A stretch of DNA of 64,000 nucleotides from Tricholoma matsutake (taxonomy: Eukaryota > Basidiomycota > Agaricomycetes > Agaricales > Tricholomataceae): the NCBI GenBank assembly GCA_026075535.2, contig AP026543.1, positions 4,526,001-4,590,000 of the forward strand. Direction: 5' to 3'. Of the stretch, positions 20,764 to 32,808 are shown piece by piece. The notes under the pieces were generated by a model. The model had not been told where the DNA came from and did no database searches. It saw only the letters and a program-made list of their open reading frames with translations. Position 1 is the stretch's first letter. Each line of letters begins with the position of its first letter. A program made the translations under genes and the position numbers.

Positions 20764-21840
20764 GTGATCAAAATAAACTACTTTTTTGGTTCATTTGCAA
20801 CATTTGGTTTGTTGATGCAAATTTTACCATTTAGGATATTCCTGATGAATTGACCAGAAGCCCAGGCTTGCAAGAGGTCATACGAGCACACTGTGTCATC
20901 ATAGTACTCCATTTGGCCATCATGTGTCTGGAGGTATTCCGAGATCTCTGTGAGCCTCTTCTTGAGATAGTGCATCTTTGCAGCTGTTTGAGGTGTACTG
21001 GACCAATCAGAATTGTTGTAAACTGTCATTGAGGCCTTCCATTTTCATCATAACAAGGAGCACTGCAGTATGGACATGCATCAAGATCAGAGTACATGCC
21101 TGTGAAAGCAGAGCAACTAGAAGTACACATGTCGTGTTTTATAGGCACAACACCAGAGATTTCCTTGAGAGTTCATTTGGCCTGATCAAATGACAAGAAT
21201 TTGTCACCAGGGTAGGCTGCCATGTTGACCTTTCGTATGGTTTTGTAGTGATTGTGAGATGTATCTGTCAAGTAAATAAAGTGGTGCAGTGCCTTGACTA
21301 GATGCATATCCAACATGTCCAGAGCACCATGTGCCAGTTCAGGGTCCTGAGTCAATCAATGTCCTCAGGAGCCATTCCACTTTCCTCAAGAGTCACATTC
21401 TTCAAAGCTTGTATGTTCATCATCGTGACCTGGAGGGCAGGTATGTATATTCCTGTATCTGGTTCTCCTTCTTTGAGATCCAACAGGGCTGGCTTGAAAG
21501 AGCCCTGATTCGAAGCAGCAGGTCCAGGCTCCTCAAAGGCATCAGGACAGTGATCAGGTACTCATACATCTACCAGATCACAATCAGAAGGGCTGCCAGG
21601 CTGTATCAGATTGTTGCTCTCATTGGCATTGGGGAAACTCAGATAAGATTGGAGATAATGAAAGAACCTAAGAAGTTTCGACAAACTTCTGGTGGTGTGA
21701 GCTTTTGTCATTTGGAAGCAGTTGGACTTAGTCGCAAATCGATCAATCCAGAATGTTGAATGAACTCCTGGAATTCTCGTTCTGCATGTTTTTCAGTGTA
21801 GATGTTGTGTGGAGTGCATTGCTTCAGTTTCAAGGCCATT
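20764..21840 (-). pseudogene. Plavaka/CACTA (Tnp2)-type transposase fragment
   Basis: Minus-strand relic with stops and frameshifts. Readable pieces: ALDMLDMHLVKALHHFIYLT, NHYKTIRKVNMAAYPGDKF, a Cys-rich stretch corresponding to CTSSCSAFTGMYSDLDACPY in a shifted frame, and TPQTAAKMHYLKKRLTEISE followed by DDTVCSYDLLQAWASGQFI. This order (short helical region, CxxxCxAFTG...DACPxC motif, LxxxHGQMEYYDD segment) matches Tnp2/Plavaka-type transposases common in basidiomycetes, as I recall them. Only an N-terminal part is present; the catalytic region is not seen. Confidence 0.6.
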
Positions 21841-22380
21841 GTGCAAATCAGAAATTATGGTTGTATGTAAAATCATAAACAAGTCTATTACAGGTTGAAT
21901 CACATCGACTGATGGGTAATTGATGTTGACAGATAACAATATACACAGTCTCTACTAATAGATGAAAATCTTAGGTAAACAACAGACTTCCTATGGTGCA
22001 CCAGGCACTGCTACTTTGTACAACAGAAATAGCCAAGTCAAATTTTCCTATTTTTCTTATTCCTCTGGTAAGAATGCTTCTTTTGGCAAGGGGATCTGAT
22101 CCTCCATTTGGCCACACTAGGTACTTGGTCAGTTGCCTCTACATCTCCATGATGTTTTTTGTGTACATTTTCTGTAGTACAGTTGAATAGACCATACCGG
22201 GCTACACCCATGCCAACTCTTGGGCCTTCAATTTCCCTACTTTATGAGCATGGCCTATTTTGATAAGCGATCAGTCAGGTATTACCAGATTTTGCTGTGG
22301 GAACTGCAGTTCCTAATCTGGTCAAATGCCAGTTCTCCACCATTTTGTATCCATTTGGCTTCAAATTGTGAGGTGACATG
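21841..22380. other. Unassigned repeat-like sequence
   Basis: No supportable gene or element; short chance frames only. It lies between the transposase relic and hAT-3. Confidence 0.4.
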
Positions 22381-22388
22381 GATATTAG

Positions 22389-23583
22389 TAGGGCTGCACG
22401 CTGTAACCATACAGTACAGAATGGATGGTCCCGTAGTATGGTTACCATACCCATGCTGTCAAGGCTCTGCTTGACCAGCCAGACAGACAGTAGACGGGAC
22501 AGACATTACCTGTCCAATACTGTCCAAAGTATGGCCATCAATGGTGTTAGATGGCATTAGATGGGAACCTGTGAACAAACACTATTTTTGTGACCACATG
22601 ATTGCCATCTGCCATGTCACACACGTTTATGCCTTTGCTCATGTTGGTAGGTACAATTTTATTCTTATTCTTTTAACTAATTAAAATGCTTTTTTTTAGG
22701 ACACAACCTGTTCCCCAGTGCCCACCCATGATGGTCCACCAATGCCCGACACACCTGACATAAGGGCTCAACGGAAGCAGAGATGACAGTGGGAAGAGGG
22801 AGGCCCATGAGGTATGCACCACCCATCTGCCCACTCTGCAATCACCGCTGACTGCCACGCCTCTAGACAATGACTCAGCACCCACCACCGCTGTAAGTGC
22901 CATGGCTGTTCACAGAGGGACGGGGGAGGGGGTTACCCAGGGCCATGGGATGCAAAAAACAGGCATTACAACCACCAACTCCCAAGGACGCACCCATGAT
23001 GACAACACAGCCCTCTCCATAGCAAATGGGGGATGCTACTCATGCATATGGAATAGCCTGGGTGGTGATAACAACATGGATAATGACCAGGAATCCCACA
23101 GGATGAGGGTGATGGGCCAATAATGATGAACAGTGGGATAATGTGGTCCATGGATGACCATGGGGAGGCCAGTGTGCTCCCTTGTCCAGACTCCTTCATG
23201 TCTTGTCAAGGGAGGTTTTTCTTTTTATTAGTTTCCCCCCCTCCTAGTCCACCATGATGTATTTAATGTCACGAGATTAATCTAATTATTTTTTCAATAC
23301 TTGTATTATAGCTCCATCATGCAAATGAGTGTTATTGTCAATGCTGTAGTTGAAATTAGTTGTACATAACTACTACTATAACATGGCAGTTAGAATATGA
23401 AAATATCTGTATATACGAGCCGTCTACTTCCATCTACCATACTACGGCTGTCTCCATACCCATCCCATAGCCATTGGGGATCTGCTGAGCAGGCTAGATG
23501 GATGGTGGATGGTTGAACCATACCCATCACCTGACCGTAAATTGTACAGCTGTACCCATCAGACGGTACGGTGTGCAGCCCTA
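22389..23583. mobile_element. hAT-3: 1.2-kb hAT-like element with perfect 8-bp duplication
   Basis: Ends read TAGGGCTGCAC from both sides. Target duplication GATATTAG at 22381-22388 and 23584-23591 is perfect. An intron-like span (GTAGGTAC ... TTTTAACTAATT ... TTTTTTTTAG|GAC) lies at about 22647-22699. No transposase was detected. Confidence 0.9.
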
Positions 23584-23591
23584 GATATTAG

Positions 23592-25743
23592 TTTGGGGTT
23601 TGTATACATGTAGTCCCCCCCCTTCATACTGCTCTTAATTCCATGTATCTCTTATGTTCTTGGCATGCAATACCAAATCCAGTCTCATAGCTGATGGAAC
23701 CAAGTTGGACCTATATCAAGGAAGGGGGCCACAAACTGCTCTAGATCTTTTGGTACATCAAAATATAGTACTATCTCTCTATTTTCCCACCACTTTATGA
23801 ATTTTCCCAACTTTCATTGCATGGCATTTTGACACTTTAATGTTTATGATGAGATTACATGAGTGGTAATTGTTGAATGAAATTTCAGTGGAAGACATCG
23901 AACTGGATAGAACTTGTAGTTAAGATGTGAAACCAATCATAGTAGCATGAAAATAAAGGCCAATTAGCCCTTTGTTGCTGCAGTTTTGGTACCTCCAATG
24001 GCATGATATTCCAATTTTGCCGCACACTCATTCACATGTTTCCACCACTAATTTCAATAGTTATGCCCATCTCCAGGTCAATTTGAGTGAGTACTTGAGA
24101 AACAAGGGAGAAGGGACAAGAGTGAACACATGAAGCCAAAGTTTTGATGGGTGGCTGAGTACCTGAAATTGCCCAATTTGGCACCCCCTGCAGCAAAATA
24201 TTCATATCTCTTCAACAATGCCACAAAAAAAATCTGGAAAGCATCAAATAGAAGATAACTTAGTTGTCTTGCTTCCCAAAGTCAAAATTTTCCACCACAG
24301 TCTGTATTCAATCTGTACCACATCATTTTAGCTAGCCTGGCTGACTACTAGGCTGGGCACAGTAATACCTTCTAAATAAGGAAAGTACCTACATTGACCA
24401 AAGATAGATTCACCCATGTTATTATGTGAGGCCACACCAAGGGGGTGTCGGCACCCAAATCCTGCACATCAGGTGGGGGGGTGTCCAGAGGACCTGCTAA
24501 AAAATAATTTGACATTGAAGTTTTGAAAGGTCAGGTCATGTCTAGGGTGTTCTAGAGCTGCAAATTTGGCTCCAAAACATGTTCTGTCTCTTGGTTTCCC
24601 CACCCAATGCAGCAGATTCAGCCTCCAGCCCACACTCAGTGTTGTTTCTGACCTTCCCTAGTATATCATAATAATGCATTGGCATCATTGTACTGGAAAT
24701 ACCACCAAACCTTGTCAATTCTTTCAAAGTATTTAAATTGTTGGAATTTGGGTTTGCAAGTTGCATGATGCTGCCCCCTGTTATTTATTTTCTACAAGAC
24801 TACATTTAGTTTTCTTAGGTTTCTCATTATGGTTTGCAGTTGTGGTAGTCTGACACACAATCTGTTTGCCTCGCGAGCTCACCAAGGCCAAACAAAAATA
24901 TCTGATTGGGGTTGTCTCACCTTCGCAAGATTACCAAATAAGTAATAGGTGCACTAGTGTACTAGTAAATCAAGTGTAAACACCTAGCTGATAAGAGAGG
25001 AAGAATGGGAAAATTACAGAAGATCCTTCAGTGCACAAGGTAGCAGACACTGAAGGTATAGGAGGTGTGATGACTGAGGGAGTTGATCACACAGGTCGCG
25101 AAACACCTCGTCCACTCATTGACTCGAGTTTGACATGCGTGTGACAGGCTGGTTGATGATTTTGATCCGGGGAGTTACCCAAAATAGGCTGACACGTGAT
25201 GGAAAACTACCATATATAGAAGGACAGGGAGGGGGGGGTCCCGGATGGCCGCTTAAAAAAAATTATGAGTGGATGTCTAAAATTCGTGGCCTGTCACCCC
25301 CTTGGGCCGCACGTCTTTTAATTGATGGCTGAAAAACATTGAAAAATATCTATGGAGAGGATTGGTCTGTTGAGCTCCGGGTGCCCTGAGCATGCTCTCC
25401 GGCCACACATACACAAAATTTTGCATATAAAAGCCAAATAAAAGCTGAAGTACATTTACTTTGCAGTAAATAGTATCTGATTCCCAGCCAGTATAGTTCA
25501 GTGCAAAAAAAAAGCAATCATTGTCGCGCCGATTTGGCCACTGTGCACCAAGCCTAGTCACCGCTACTTTTGTACCATACTGGGCATCAATACTCAAGCG
25601 ACGTTCGCCCGAATCATCGTTGAGCTTGCATCCAAGCTCGGACACATCCCACAGCGCTCAACGGATTGGGACTACTCCAAGGGTATTATATGCAACGTGC
25701 TAAAGAAAGTATCCATGACATGGCCATAAGTACCAGTAATTTA
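23592..25743. other. Gene-free, AT-rich stretch
   Basis: About 2.1 kb without a supportable gene, LTR or TIR. Short frames (24542-24766, 25277-25645, 25135-25332) have no recognisable domain. Confidence 0.4.
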
Positions 25744-28123
25744 TTACGTTATATTTGGAGAACGGAGGCGGCGGAAAATACTCATCAGCGTCTTTCCACC
25801 ATCTGAGCCCCACCTAGTACAAGCCATTCAGAAGTTGATATTATGTAGGATAGAAAAAACATACTCTCCAGCCGCCACCTCTTGGCAACACTGTTCAAAC
25901 TCATCAGAGACAGATACTTCCTCCCATTTGTCGACCACATAGTCCTTCAACAAAGAAATATCAGCAGAGCGTAAGCGAGACACGGAGTTACAAACCTCAA
26001 CGAGCATATGTAACTCATCCCACACTGATGTTGCAAGTAACATTGCAAAGCTTGATTGAGGGGTGATAGTGTTCATTATATGTTCCAAAGCAAGCGTGGC
26101 CAAAGTTGGCATCGCATATCGATGTGCAACCTGGTACATCGATAAGGCGGAAGTGGGCCTAAGGGCGGGGGTTGGATGTGGATGTGGATCTGGTATGGAT
26201 ATTTGATTCTGCCTTCCTGAGCGAGGTGATATAGGGTAGCTAGGGTGGGCGGAAGGTGCGTAATTTGTCGGCGTAACAGGAACAGGAACAGGCTTCGTGC
26301 GCGAAACAGATGCAGAGCCGCTCACACTCAGAGTGATGCCGCTCGCCGGCGGCGTTGGACCGGTGCGTCGAGAAGCAGGAGTACTCGGTTGACGAGATGT
26401 CGTTGCAGAGTTTGACATTGCCTTAGATGGGGTCTGCGCTGGCCGTGAGGTAGAATTGACGGGGCCGGTGATTGCAGTGGGTACTGCAGAAGGTTGCAAC
26501 GTCTTAGACTTTCCAACAGACCTCTGAGATTCGGCACCGGATAGCAAGCTCTCACCACTAGCAGCACTTCTTGCATCTATAGCATTGTTTTCATCGGTGC
26601 TCGATTTACTGAATGTTTTCCAATCCCATTCACCGCCTTGTGAATTGAGCCATTTTGCGCTCCAGCCAACGCCAACGCCATCCATAGCAGCTCTAGGGTC
26701 ATCGTGTTCTTTGAAGAGTAACCAATTCGCATAGCAATACTTCAACAGCCAATAGATCGTCTCAAATTCGGCTTCTTCTACAACGACAGTGTAGAGCTTG
26801 CGTTCACCAGAAACGAGTGTCGTATTCTCCAAGAACGAAGATGCCAGCATGTTAGCGAAATATTCTGACCGCCGAGTCAAAATGTCAGAGTGAGCATAAA
26901 TGATTCGTTTGCGAGCAGTTATCTGAGACGAGAACGGCGAAGACGACGATGCCGAAGACGATGACCGCGGATCTGTAAGTGGTATGGCATCAGAAATCGG
27001 CGAAGTCTGAACATCGGTGGTTAGCCTTTCAAGGCATACAAAGCGCACATCCCCGGTGTCTGTGTGATATTGCTATTAAAGGCACGAAAAGATTAACAGA
27101 ATCCTCACTTGGGTTGTCCAAAGATGCTTCAAGTCCCTCTAGTAGATCTCGTGGAACCGAATAAACTGAAGGCTGCTGAGGAAATGACGGCCCATATGGA
27201 CAATGTATTTGGACACAGATAACCAAAGAATCCGTTTCTCGAATTCTAGCATTTTCCAACAACGCAGACAGCGGTGGGAGGGGGCATTCTGATGACGCAA
27301 GTTCAGATAGGCTGGAAGGTGAAAATTCTTCAAAGCTTACCCCAGACTTCGTGCCCTTGTCGAAAAGTCCAATCCATCTGCCAGAACTCCCACACCCATT
27401 CAGCAGGCGCACCGCGCTCCCCTACGCGGTCTGCCTGGCACTTGATGGCAGTCATCATCGATGCAGAGGATTCGTAATCGGCATGAGCAAAATCGACCAT
27501 CAACGAAGTTATGTAAAGAGAAAGCCTGGGTTTGGTTGTAGACGTGTCAGCGGCTCCTTCATTAGGTTGCACACAAGCTATAAGAGTTCAGGCGCATAAA
27601 GATCCTCACATGGAATCACACTGACCAATTTCTAGCTTGAATTTGCTGTCCCCTAGAACTGGGGACTGCTTGAGAATCTCGAAGTCAGAACTCTCCTCCT
27701 CAATAGCTTCCTCGCCTAGGCCTTCTACAAAGTTCCTCAACTTGTGGACATCACGAACAGCCCATTCAAACCCCTGGAAACGCGTCGAGGGAGGTTAGCG
27801 GCGGGCTTCAAAGTAGCGCTTCGTACCATGAAGGTCCACTGTTGAGTTGTCTCCTCTTGAGAGGTATTTGTGTTGCCCATTGATGAATTTTGACTTTGCC
27901 TTGGAGTCGACTGCCAACTAACAGAAGTAGAATTTCCGTGTGCGCCAGAACTGCATATAGGCCGTGACGAATGGGCCAACGAGGGTCTGTACTCTAGACT
28001 AGATAGAGAGCTTGAAGATGAACGCAGAGGAGATGCTTGCCAAGGCCAAGCAGGCCGTGCAATTGCGGTAGGGCGACCTGGGGAAGAAGATATGGGTGAT
28101 GATATGCGGAGGTGGTCCGACAT
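25744..28123 (-). CDS. BTB/POZ-domain protein with MATH-like N-terminal half
   Basis: Seven exons: 28123-27827, 27773-27626, 27577-27341, 27288-27109, 27059-25996, 25944-25865, 25813-25744. They total 2076 nt, 691 aa, all phases consistent. The N-terminal ~100 residues are Ser-rich. Exons 2-4 give a beta-rich MATH-like region (PRLSLYITSLMVDFAHADYE, VWEFWQMDWTFRQGHEVW, DSLVICVQIHCPYGP). Exon 5 begins the BTB domain (RKRIIYAHSDILTRRSEYFA, then MLASSFLENTT), runs into a long Ser/Thr/Pro linker of about 190 residues that splits it, and ends with the BTB tail (ALSMYQVAHRYAMPTLATLA). Such proteins can be substrate adaptors for Cul3 ubiquitin ligases, but that role is inference from the family. The MATH assignment is weaker than the BTB one. 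Start is the ATG at 28123, 154 bp from the stop of the next gene. Confidence 0.8.
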
Positions 28124-28277
28124 GAGGTGGCAGAAAAATCCGTTTGTGCCTCAATATTTTACCATACCGCTTACATACATGGTTTACTTCAGAATTACAT
28201 TTTAACTGGTGCCGGTGGTTGCAAGGACAATCTTACTACCCACGGAGCTTGGTAAAGATAGTTACATCGAGACATAT

Positions 28278-30402
28278 TTAATAAGTTTCCCAATGCACGT
28301 CCGGCAAAACTTCCCTCATTACTACTTACGCGCGTTGGAGATCAGCAAAGATGAAACCGAAACTGGCAAGGTACGCACTAGACCAGTGATGTAAACTCTG
28401 TTGCCTTTGGAGTTTACCTAACAGATTGTGGGCATCAGTCAAAATGTACTTGTTATCGCTGTCGGTATTGATTGTCGGTCTGATGAGATCGAGCCTGAGT
28501 TCACGGTCAGGCATGATGCCGAGCACATGCCGCCGCAAGGGAGAGCCAAGAGCATCTCGTAAGATTGCCACCCGGAAGGTCAACGGTGCCTTTGATGAAG
28601 TACAGAAGAACACCTGGGGATTTTGCGAAAGAATGTGTTTAAGCGTTGCGTATCACGTCCTCCGTGTTACTTACGATATTCAGAAACTCAGTCTCGTATT
28701 TATCCTCCTGCAAACTTTCGAAAAGATCATGAAATCCTCTGCATTGGCCAAAGCTCTTCTCGAGGGTAAGAAGTACCATTTTCGAAGAATCTGACTTGGG
28801 AAATCCAGCAAAATTCTGATTGTACCAGAATAATCAATCAACCTTGTTCGTGGATAGATGGCAGGGTCCCTTACAACTACCACCACCCCATCGGGGCGCA
28901 AAATGGTTTTGAGATCTTCCCAGAACTCCAGTGTAAAAAGTTGTTCTGGTACGCCTCCTCCAGAGAAACAATCATGTACGACGAAATCATATCGCATCTC
29001 TCTATTTCCGGCCTGAATGCTTGCTCGTTTCGTTGCAACCCATGATCTAGCATCTTCCAGGAAGACCTTGTCAGGTCCGGGATCCGTGAATCCAAAAAAA
29101 GTCCTTGCTGCATTATACACCGCAGGATCAATCTCAACAATGGTAGTCGAGATTCCGTGACGCTGAAACGCAGTTGCTGACATTCCAGTTCCAAGGCCAC
29201 TTTATAGCATTCTATCACGATGAAGGGGATTAAAATTAGTGACCGACTCACATAATCAACCCGTTCTTCAGAGAGCCACTTCTTCCCTTCTCTGTGCTAT
29301 TAATTAAACGTACAGCTTCTTGTAGCACAAATGTACTGTAAATCGAGTCGCCTAGTTGGGTTCCAAAGGAATCTACGATCGCAGGCTCGTTGCCTATCGC
29401 GGCTATTTGTTCACCGATCCAGACTCCCCCTAGTATGGAATGAGATGCACGCAGAAAGCGGGCAGAATGGATTTCCTGGCTATGTACACCAGCGTGCATA
29501 TTCTCGGAAGGAGATAGGGATTGTCCAACTACAATCAGGCCAGTTGTAGATTGTACAGAGGAAAGAATTTGCAGTGGTACCTTTGGATGTGTATACGTTT
29601 CTTTCAGCGGATGGGATAAGACGGGAGATGACAGTCGGGGGTATACGGACCACCATAGGGCAACGACGGCGATGAGAAGAGTTGACCTGACTTGCGCTGG
29701 AGTGAGGACAGCATGCTTGTTCTTTTTTCGGGGACGAGATGGAGTAGTTGACATAGGTAACACCAGAATCCATACGGCATATGCAATACCAGCCAGAGCG
29801 AGGAACTGCGCTGAATGGATCAGTGGATCGAAAGATTGGAGTTGGTTGATCGTACTATCTCGCTCTCCGACACCTGATTCAGGTACGTTATTCTGGGCCA
29901 AAATTGTCCAGACAAAAGCGTCCCAACCGCATAACATATTCCTGCTACCAGCAAACGATAGGACACAGGAGGTCTGGTACCATTAGGTCTCCCTTGAGTC
30001 AGGGTTCGCTGGTTATGATCTTCAGACAGCAGAGAGTATTCAAGCTGGTTCTACACTCACTGTACCCAGTTCAATGATACACGTTGCCCAAATGAAGATC
30101 AACGGGGCCAGCACAGTAACATGAGTGATAGTGGGTCCCCAGACAGGATCCTTCCTTCTCGATGTCCACACAGCAACCCAATATGTGGCATTTGGAGCGA
30201 GAGATAGTGCTAGAGCGGCATACAGCCAGACCTGAGTCGCAGATATGATGAATGGGTGAACAGCAGCAGCGAGTGATGCGGTTAGAATGACATTTCTGAG
30301 GGTATAGTTTGTAGGTCCCGAGGCATAAAGCGGAATCAACGCTCGTTCATATGTGAAGAGAATGAGAGAAAGAAGTAAAAGGCTGGCGGCGACTCCGAGC
30401 AT
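28278..30402 (-). CDS. Membrane-anchored spermidine-synthase-like (PABS) protein
   Basis: Predicted aminopropyltransferase/methyltransferase-fold protein. Exons: 30402-30061, about 29973-29252, 29199-28875, 28815-28675, 28613-28379, 28321-28278; about 602 aa from the ATG at 30402. The N-terminal third has several hydrophobic helices (MLGVAASLLLLSLILFTYE; ISATQVWLYAALALSLA; ITHVTVLAPLIFIWATCIIE; LLIAVVALWWSVY). The catalytic domain has the nucleotide-binding loop GLGTGMSATAFQRHG, the acidic VEIDPAVYNAA, and HDCFSGGGVPEQLFTLEFWE. Fungal proteins of this design exist, but their substrate is unclear; true cytosolic spermidine synthases lack membrane helices. The first intron acceptor is uncertain, and an upstream mini-exon (ATG near 30537) could extend the N-terminus. 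Confidence 0.8.
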
Positions 30403-30689
30403 GAAGCTTGAGGATGACTGCAGATAGTTTGGCGTCGTCAAGCAACGGTCAAAGTACGGCGATTGTACCAAAAATGGGATTGGCGACTCGGAATTTTTTG
30501 GCTTACCAGCGGAAACGTTCAAGGCACGCAACAGCCAGCATTGCACCACACCTCGACTGTCGTACGGCAAGCTTGCACGGAACGATCTCAGACGATCTCA
30601 CGCTCAAACCATCATGGGCTATGGTCGTGAGCGCTTAACTCGGCTATCCAGCAGGCACAGACGAGATTGATTCCCGCCAATGCATCGCA

Positions 30690-31370
30690 TTGCAAAGAGA
30701 TTGGTCGATACATTGGAGGAATCGCTGGCCTCATGAAGCTGATGTTCCGCTGTTTAACCGCACGATGTTGGATTTCTTCCCAGGTAAGTGCGGTGTTCTG
30801 ATAAGTATTCGTTAAATCGTCATGATCTCCATCTCCTTGTTATGCGTTCCATCGCCCTTGGACTCGACCGTGAAGAGAACTTCTTCGATACGAGCATTGT
30901 CGCAATCTCCGGCTTTTATCTCCTTGAAAAGAGAGGGTGAGGGTGACTAGGGCAGGAGCTCATTCTGGTATAGTCCAATTCAGTTCTTATTCTAGCAGGT
31001 ATCATGGTATGACTCCTAAGACTCGGTAAGCATTTATATATCCATCACATGCCTCCAGGTTGGAGGTCTTGAGGTGTAAAATCCCCACGTTGGCACTTTT
31101 ATTCTGCGACACCCATGTCCTTTGTGATATCTTCCAATGCACTGCAGCCAGCGATGACCGTTGTGAATATTCTCTCTTGGTGGAGCAATGACGCCCTTCG
31201 ATCCACTCTTCATCGTGTGGTCCCCCGTCCAGAAAAGCAGATCAACGAGATTGAAACCATGACACCAGCATGGCAATCGATTGCATTCTTCTGCAATCCT
31301 AACTTCGGCACTGATATAGTATGCTTGCCAGATTGCGGACACAAGGTCAAATACCCATCTATTAGATTAT
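30690..31370 (+). pseudogene. Dead 2OG-Fe(II) oxygenase (isopenicillin-N-synthase-like)
   Basis: Broken pieces in family order: HWRNRWPHEADVPLFNRTML (about 30713-30785, ending at a GTAAGT), RSIALGLDREENFFDTSIVA (about 30846), a degraded ARAGAHS region near 30950, then VVNILSWWSNDALRSTLHRV and SIAFFCNPNFGTDIVCLPDC (31160-31330). The distal His in STLHR survives. The Arg of the 2-oxoglutarate-binding RxS motif appears as Trp (AWQS). Several stops and shifts occur between pieces. The first ~100 residues of the family are missing. It lies between the PABS gene and an uncharacterised gene. Confidence 0.75.
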
Positions 31371-31472
31371 ATTATCGGACGATGGCGACAACACATACAT
31401 GAGGACGATTTCTGTACAGCAGGTATAATCAACCTATGTGATTTGGCCAAAGGAATATACTTTTGTCGGATC

Positions 31473-32498
31473 TCAATCATCAAATTCCTCGTCGGACATT
31501 CCAGCAAATTCGAACTCTTTCTTCTGTGCCGCGGTCCACTTGCTAATGTCCCAGCTTCTCGGCCCTCGCATGGGGGTTTTCGGAACAGTGGCCAAGTATT
31601 CCCTGTACTGCTTCCAAACGCGTGAGAGCACAAAATCTCGGTCCTTGTCTTGCTCATCGCTGCTTTTACCACCGGCATACCAGGGCTTGCTTTTGTCTTT
31701 TCCCTCCATCTCCTTTATGTCTTCTCTGACCTCAGCTTGTGCCTCGGCTTTGAGTCCCTTCATCCATTCCTCCAGGCGGGCTTTCTCTAAAGCGATATAT
31801 TCCTCCGGCTTGTCCTTGAACAACCTTCGTCCTATGGCTTTGCACACCAGGTCGTGGTTTGGGCTGCCGGACATCTCTTTCATCCCTTCGCACCATTCTA
31901 CAACGTGCTTGAGGAAGAATTCGAGACTTGGGAAGTGAGTCACGTCAAGACGACCACCTTTGTCCAGGGCACGTAACAGCGTGATCACCATGGCCCCATA
32001 TACCTTGTTGGTGACTTTGACGCGTTCGCCATCCTCACACACTGTCAGATAAAAGATGAAGGGCCACTGTTGCTTTGAAAGAGCGTGAACGTACTCAACC
32101 AAGCCGACTCCATATCATTAAAGACCGTCAGCGCCTCGAGGATACAATATGCCTCGTCGTAGTCCTTCTTGGTGATTTTGGAGTGAGCTACGCTAAGTTG
32201 CTTGTCCACCAGATCCAGCACAGCGTACGAGTAAAAGTCTTACGAGGTCAAGGGTGAGCAAGGAAAGAAAGACGCGTCGTCAATGCACTGACCATTGTAA
32301 ATATACATGTCGAACACTTCGGGGTTCCTGTTTGCTGACTTTTTCATCAAGTCCTCTAGCATCTCGTATGCTTTATTCGATATGAAGGTCTCAAGATTCA
32401 AGAATTTATATCCAGCAGGGATGGTAGACTGTGACTGCAACTTGATTGAGAGAATGACGACAAGCCGATCATCGTATTTCACTCACATTTTGTGCCAT
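31473..32498 (-). CDS. Uncharacterised conserved-looking protein, 290 aa
   Basis: Four exons: 32498-32487 (MAQN only), 32440-32293, 32238-32126, 32072-31473; 873 nt in total, phases consistent. Readable features: an N-terminal FLNLETFISNKAYEMLEDLM, DFYSYAVLDLVDKQLSVAHS, CEDGERVKVTNKVYGAMVIT, and a highly charged C-terminus ending FEFAGMSDEEFDD. It is predicted soluble, with alpha-helical and Lys/Glu-rich segments and no signal peptide. I recall similar hypothetical proteins in Agaricomycetes but no known function. The donor of the third intron (GTCTTT) is weak; the frame supports it. Confidence 0.7.
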
Positions 32499-32808
32499 TG
32501 TGAGGGTTAGTTCGCGTCAGTGCGAAAGTAGAGAATGCTGGCAGGGGCTTTTATATTTTAGCCGGATAATAATAGAATATTACTACGCGTCAAATTTTCG
32601 CGTTTGTGGCGCCGTCTTACGTGTTCGACTCCATGAGATGTTTGCATGCACGTTGTCATCCTTTTCGTCTGTCTGGTCAGTGGTCACAACAGGAATTAGT
32701 CCTATGCTTCTAGTACTACATACTTACTAGGAACAACAGTGGGAATAAAGCGAAGAAGGTATACGTAGTGAGATCTAGTAGATAAAGTTCTTGTTGTCTC
32801 CTCTTTAT
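32499..32808. promoter_or_regulatory. Intergenic region, presumed promoter of the 290-aa gene
   Basis: About 310 bp between the start of the uncharacterised gene and the stop of the RCC1 gene. Transcription of both is leftward. No specific motif is claimed. Confidence 0.4.

Noticed and set aside
20778..21029. Intact small host gene
   Set aside because: The frame is a piece of a longer transposase-like sequence that continues in other frames upstream.
22673..22903. Short frames inside hAT-3 as possible transposase
   Set aside because: No hAT dimerisation (hATC) or BED-finger motif; the frames are short and arise from GC-rich repeats.
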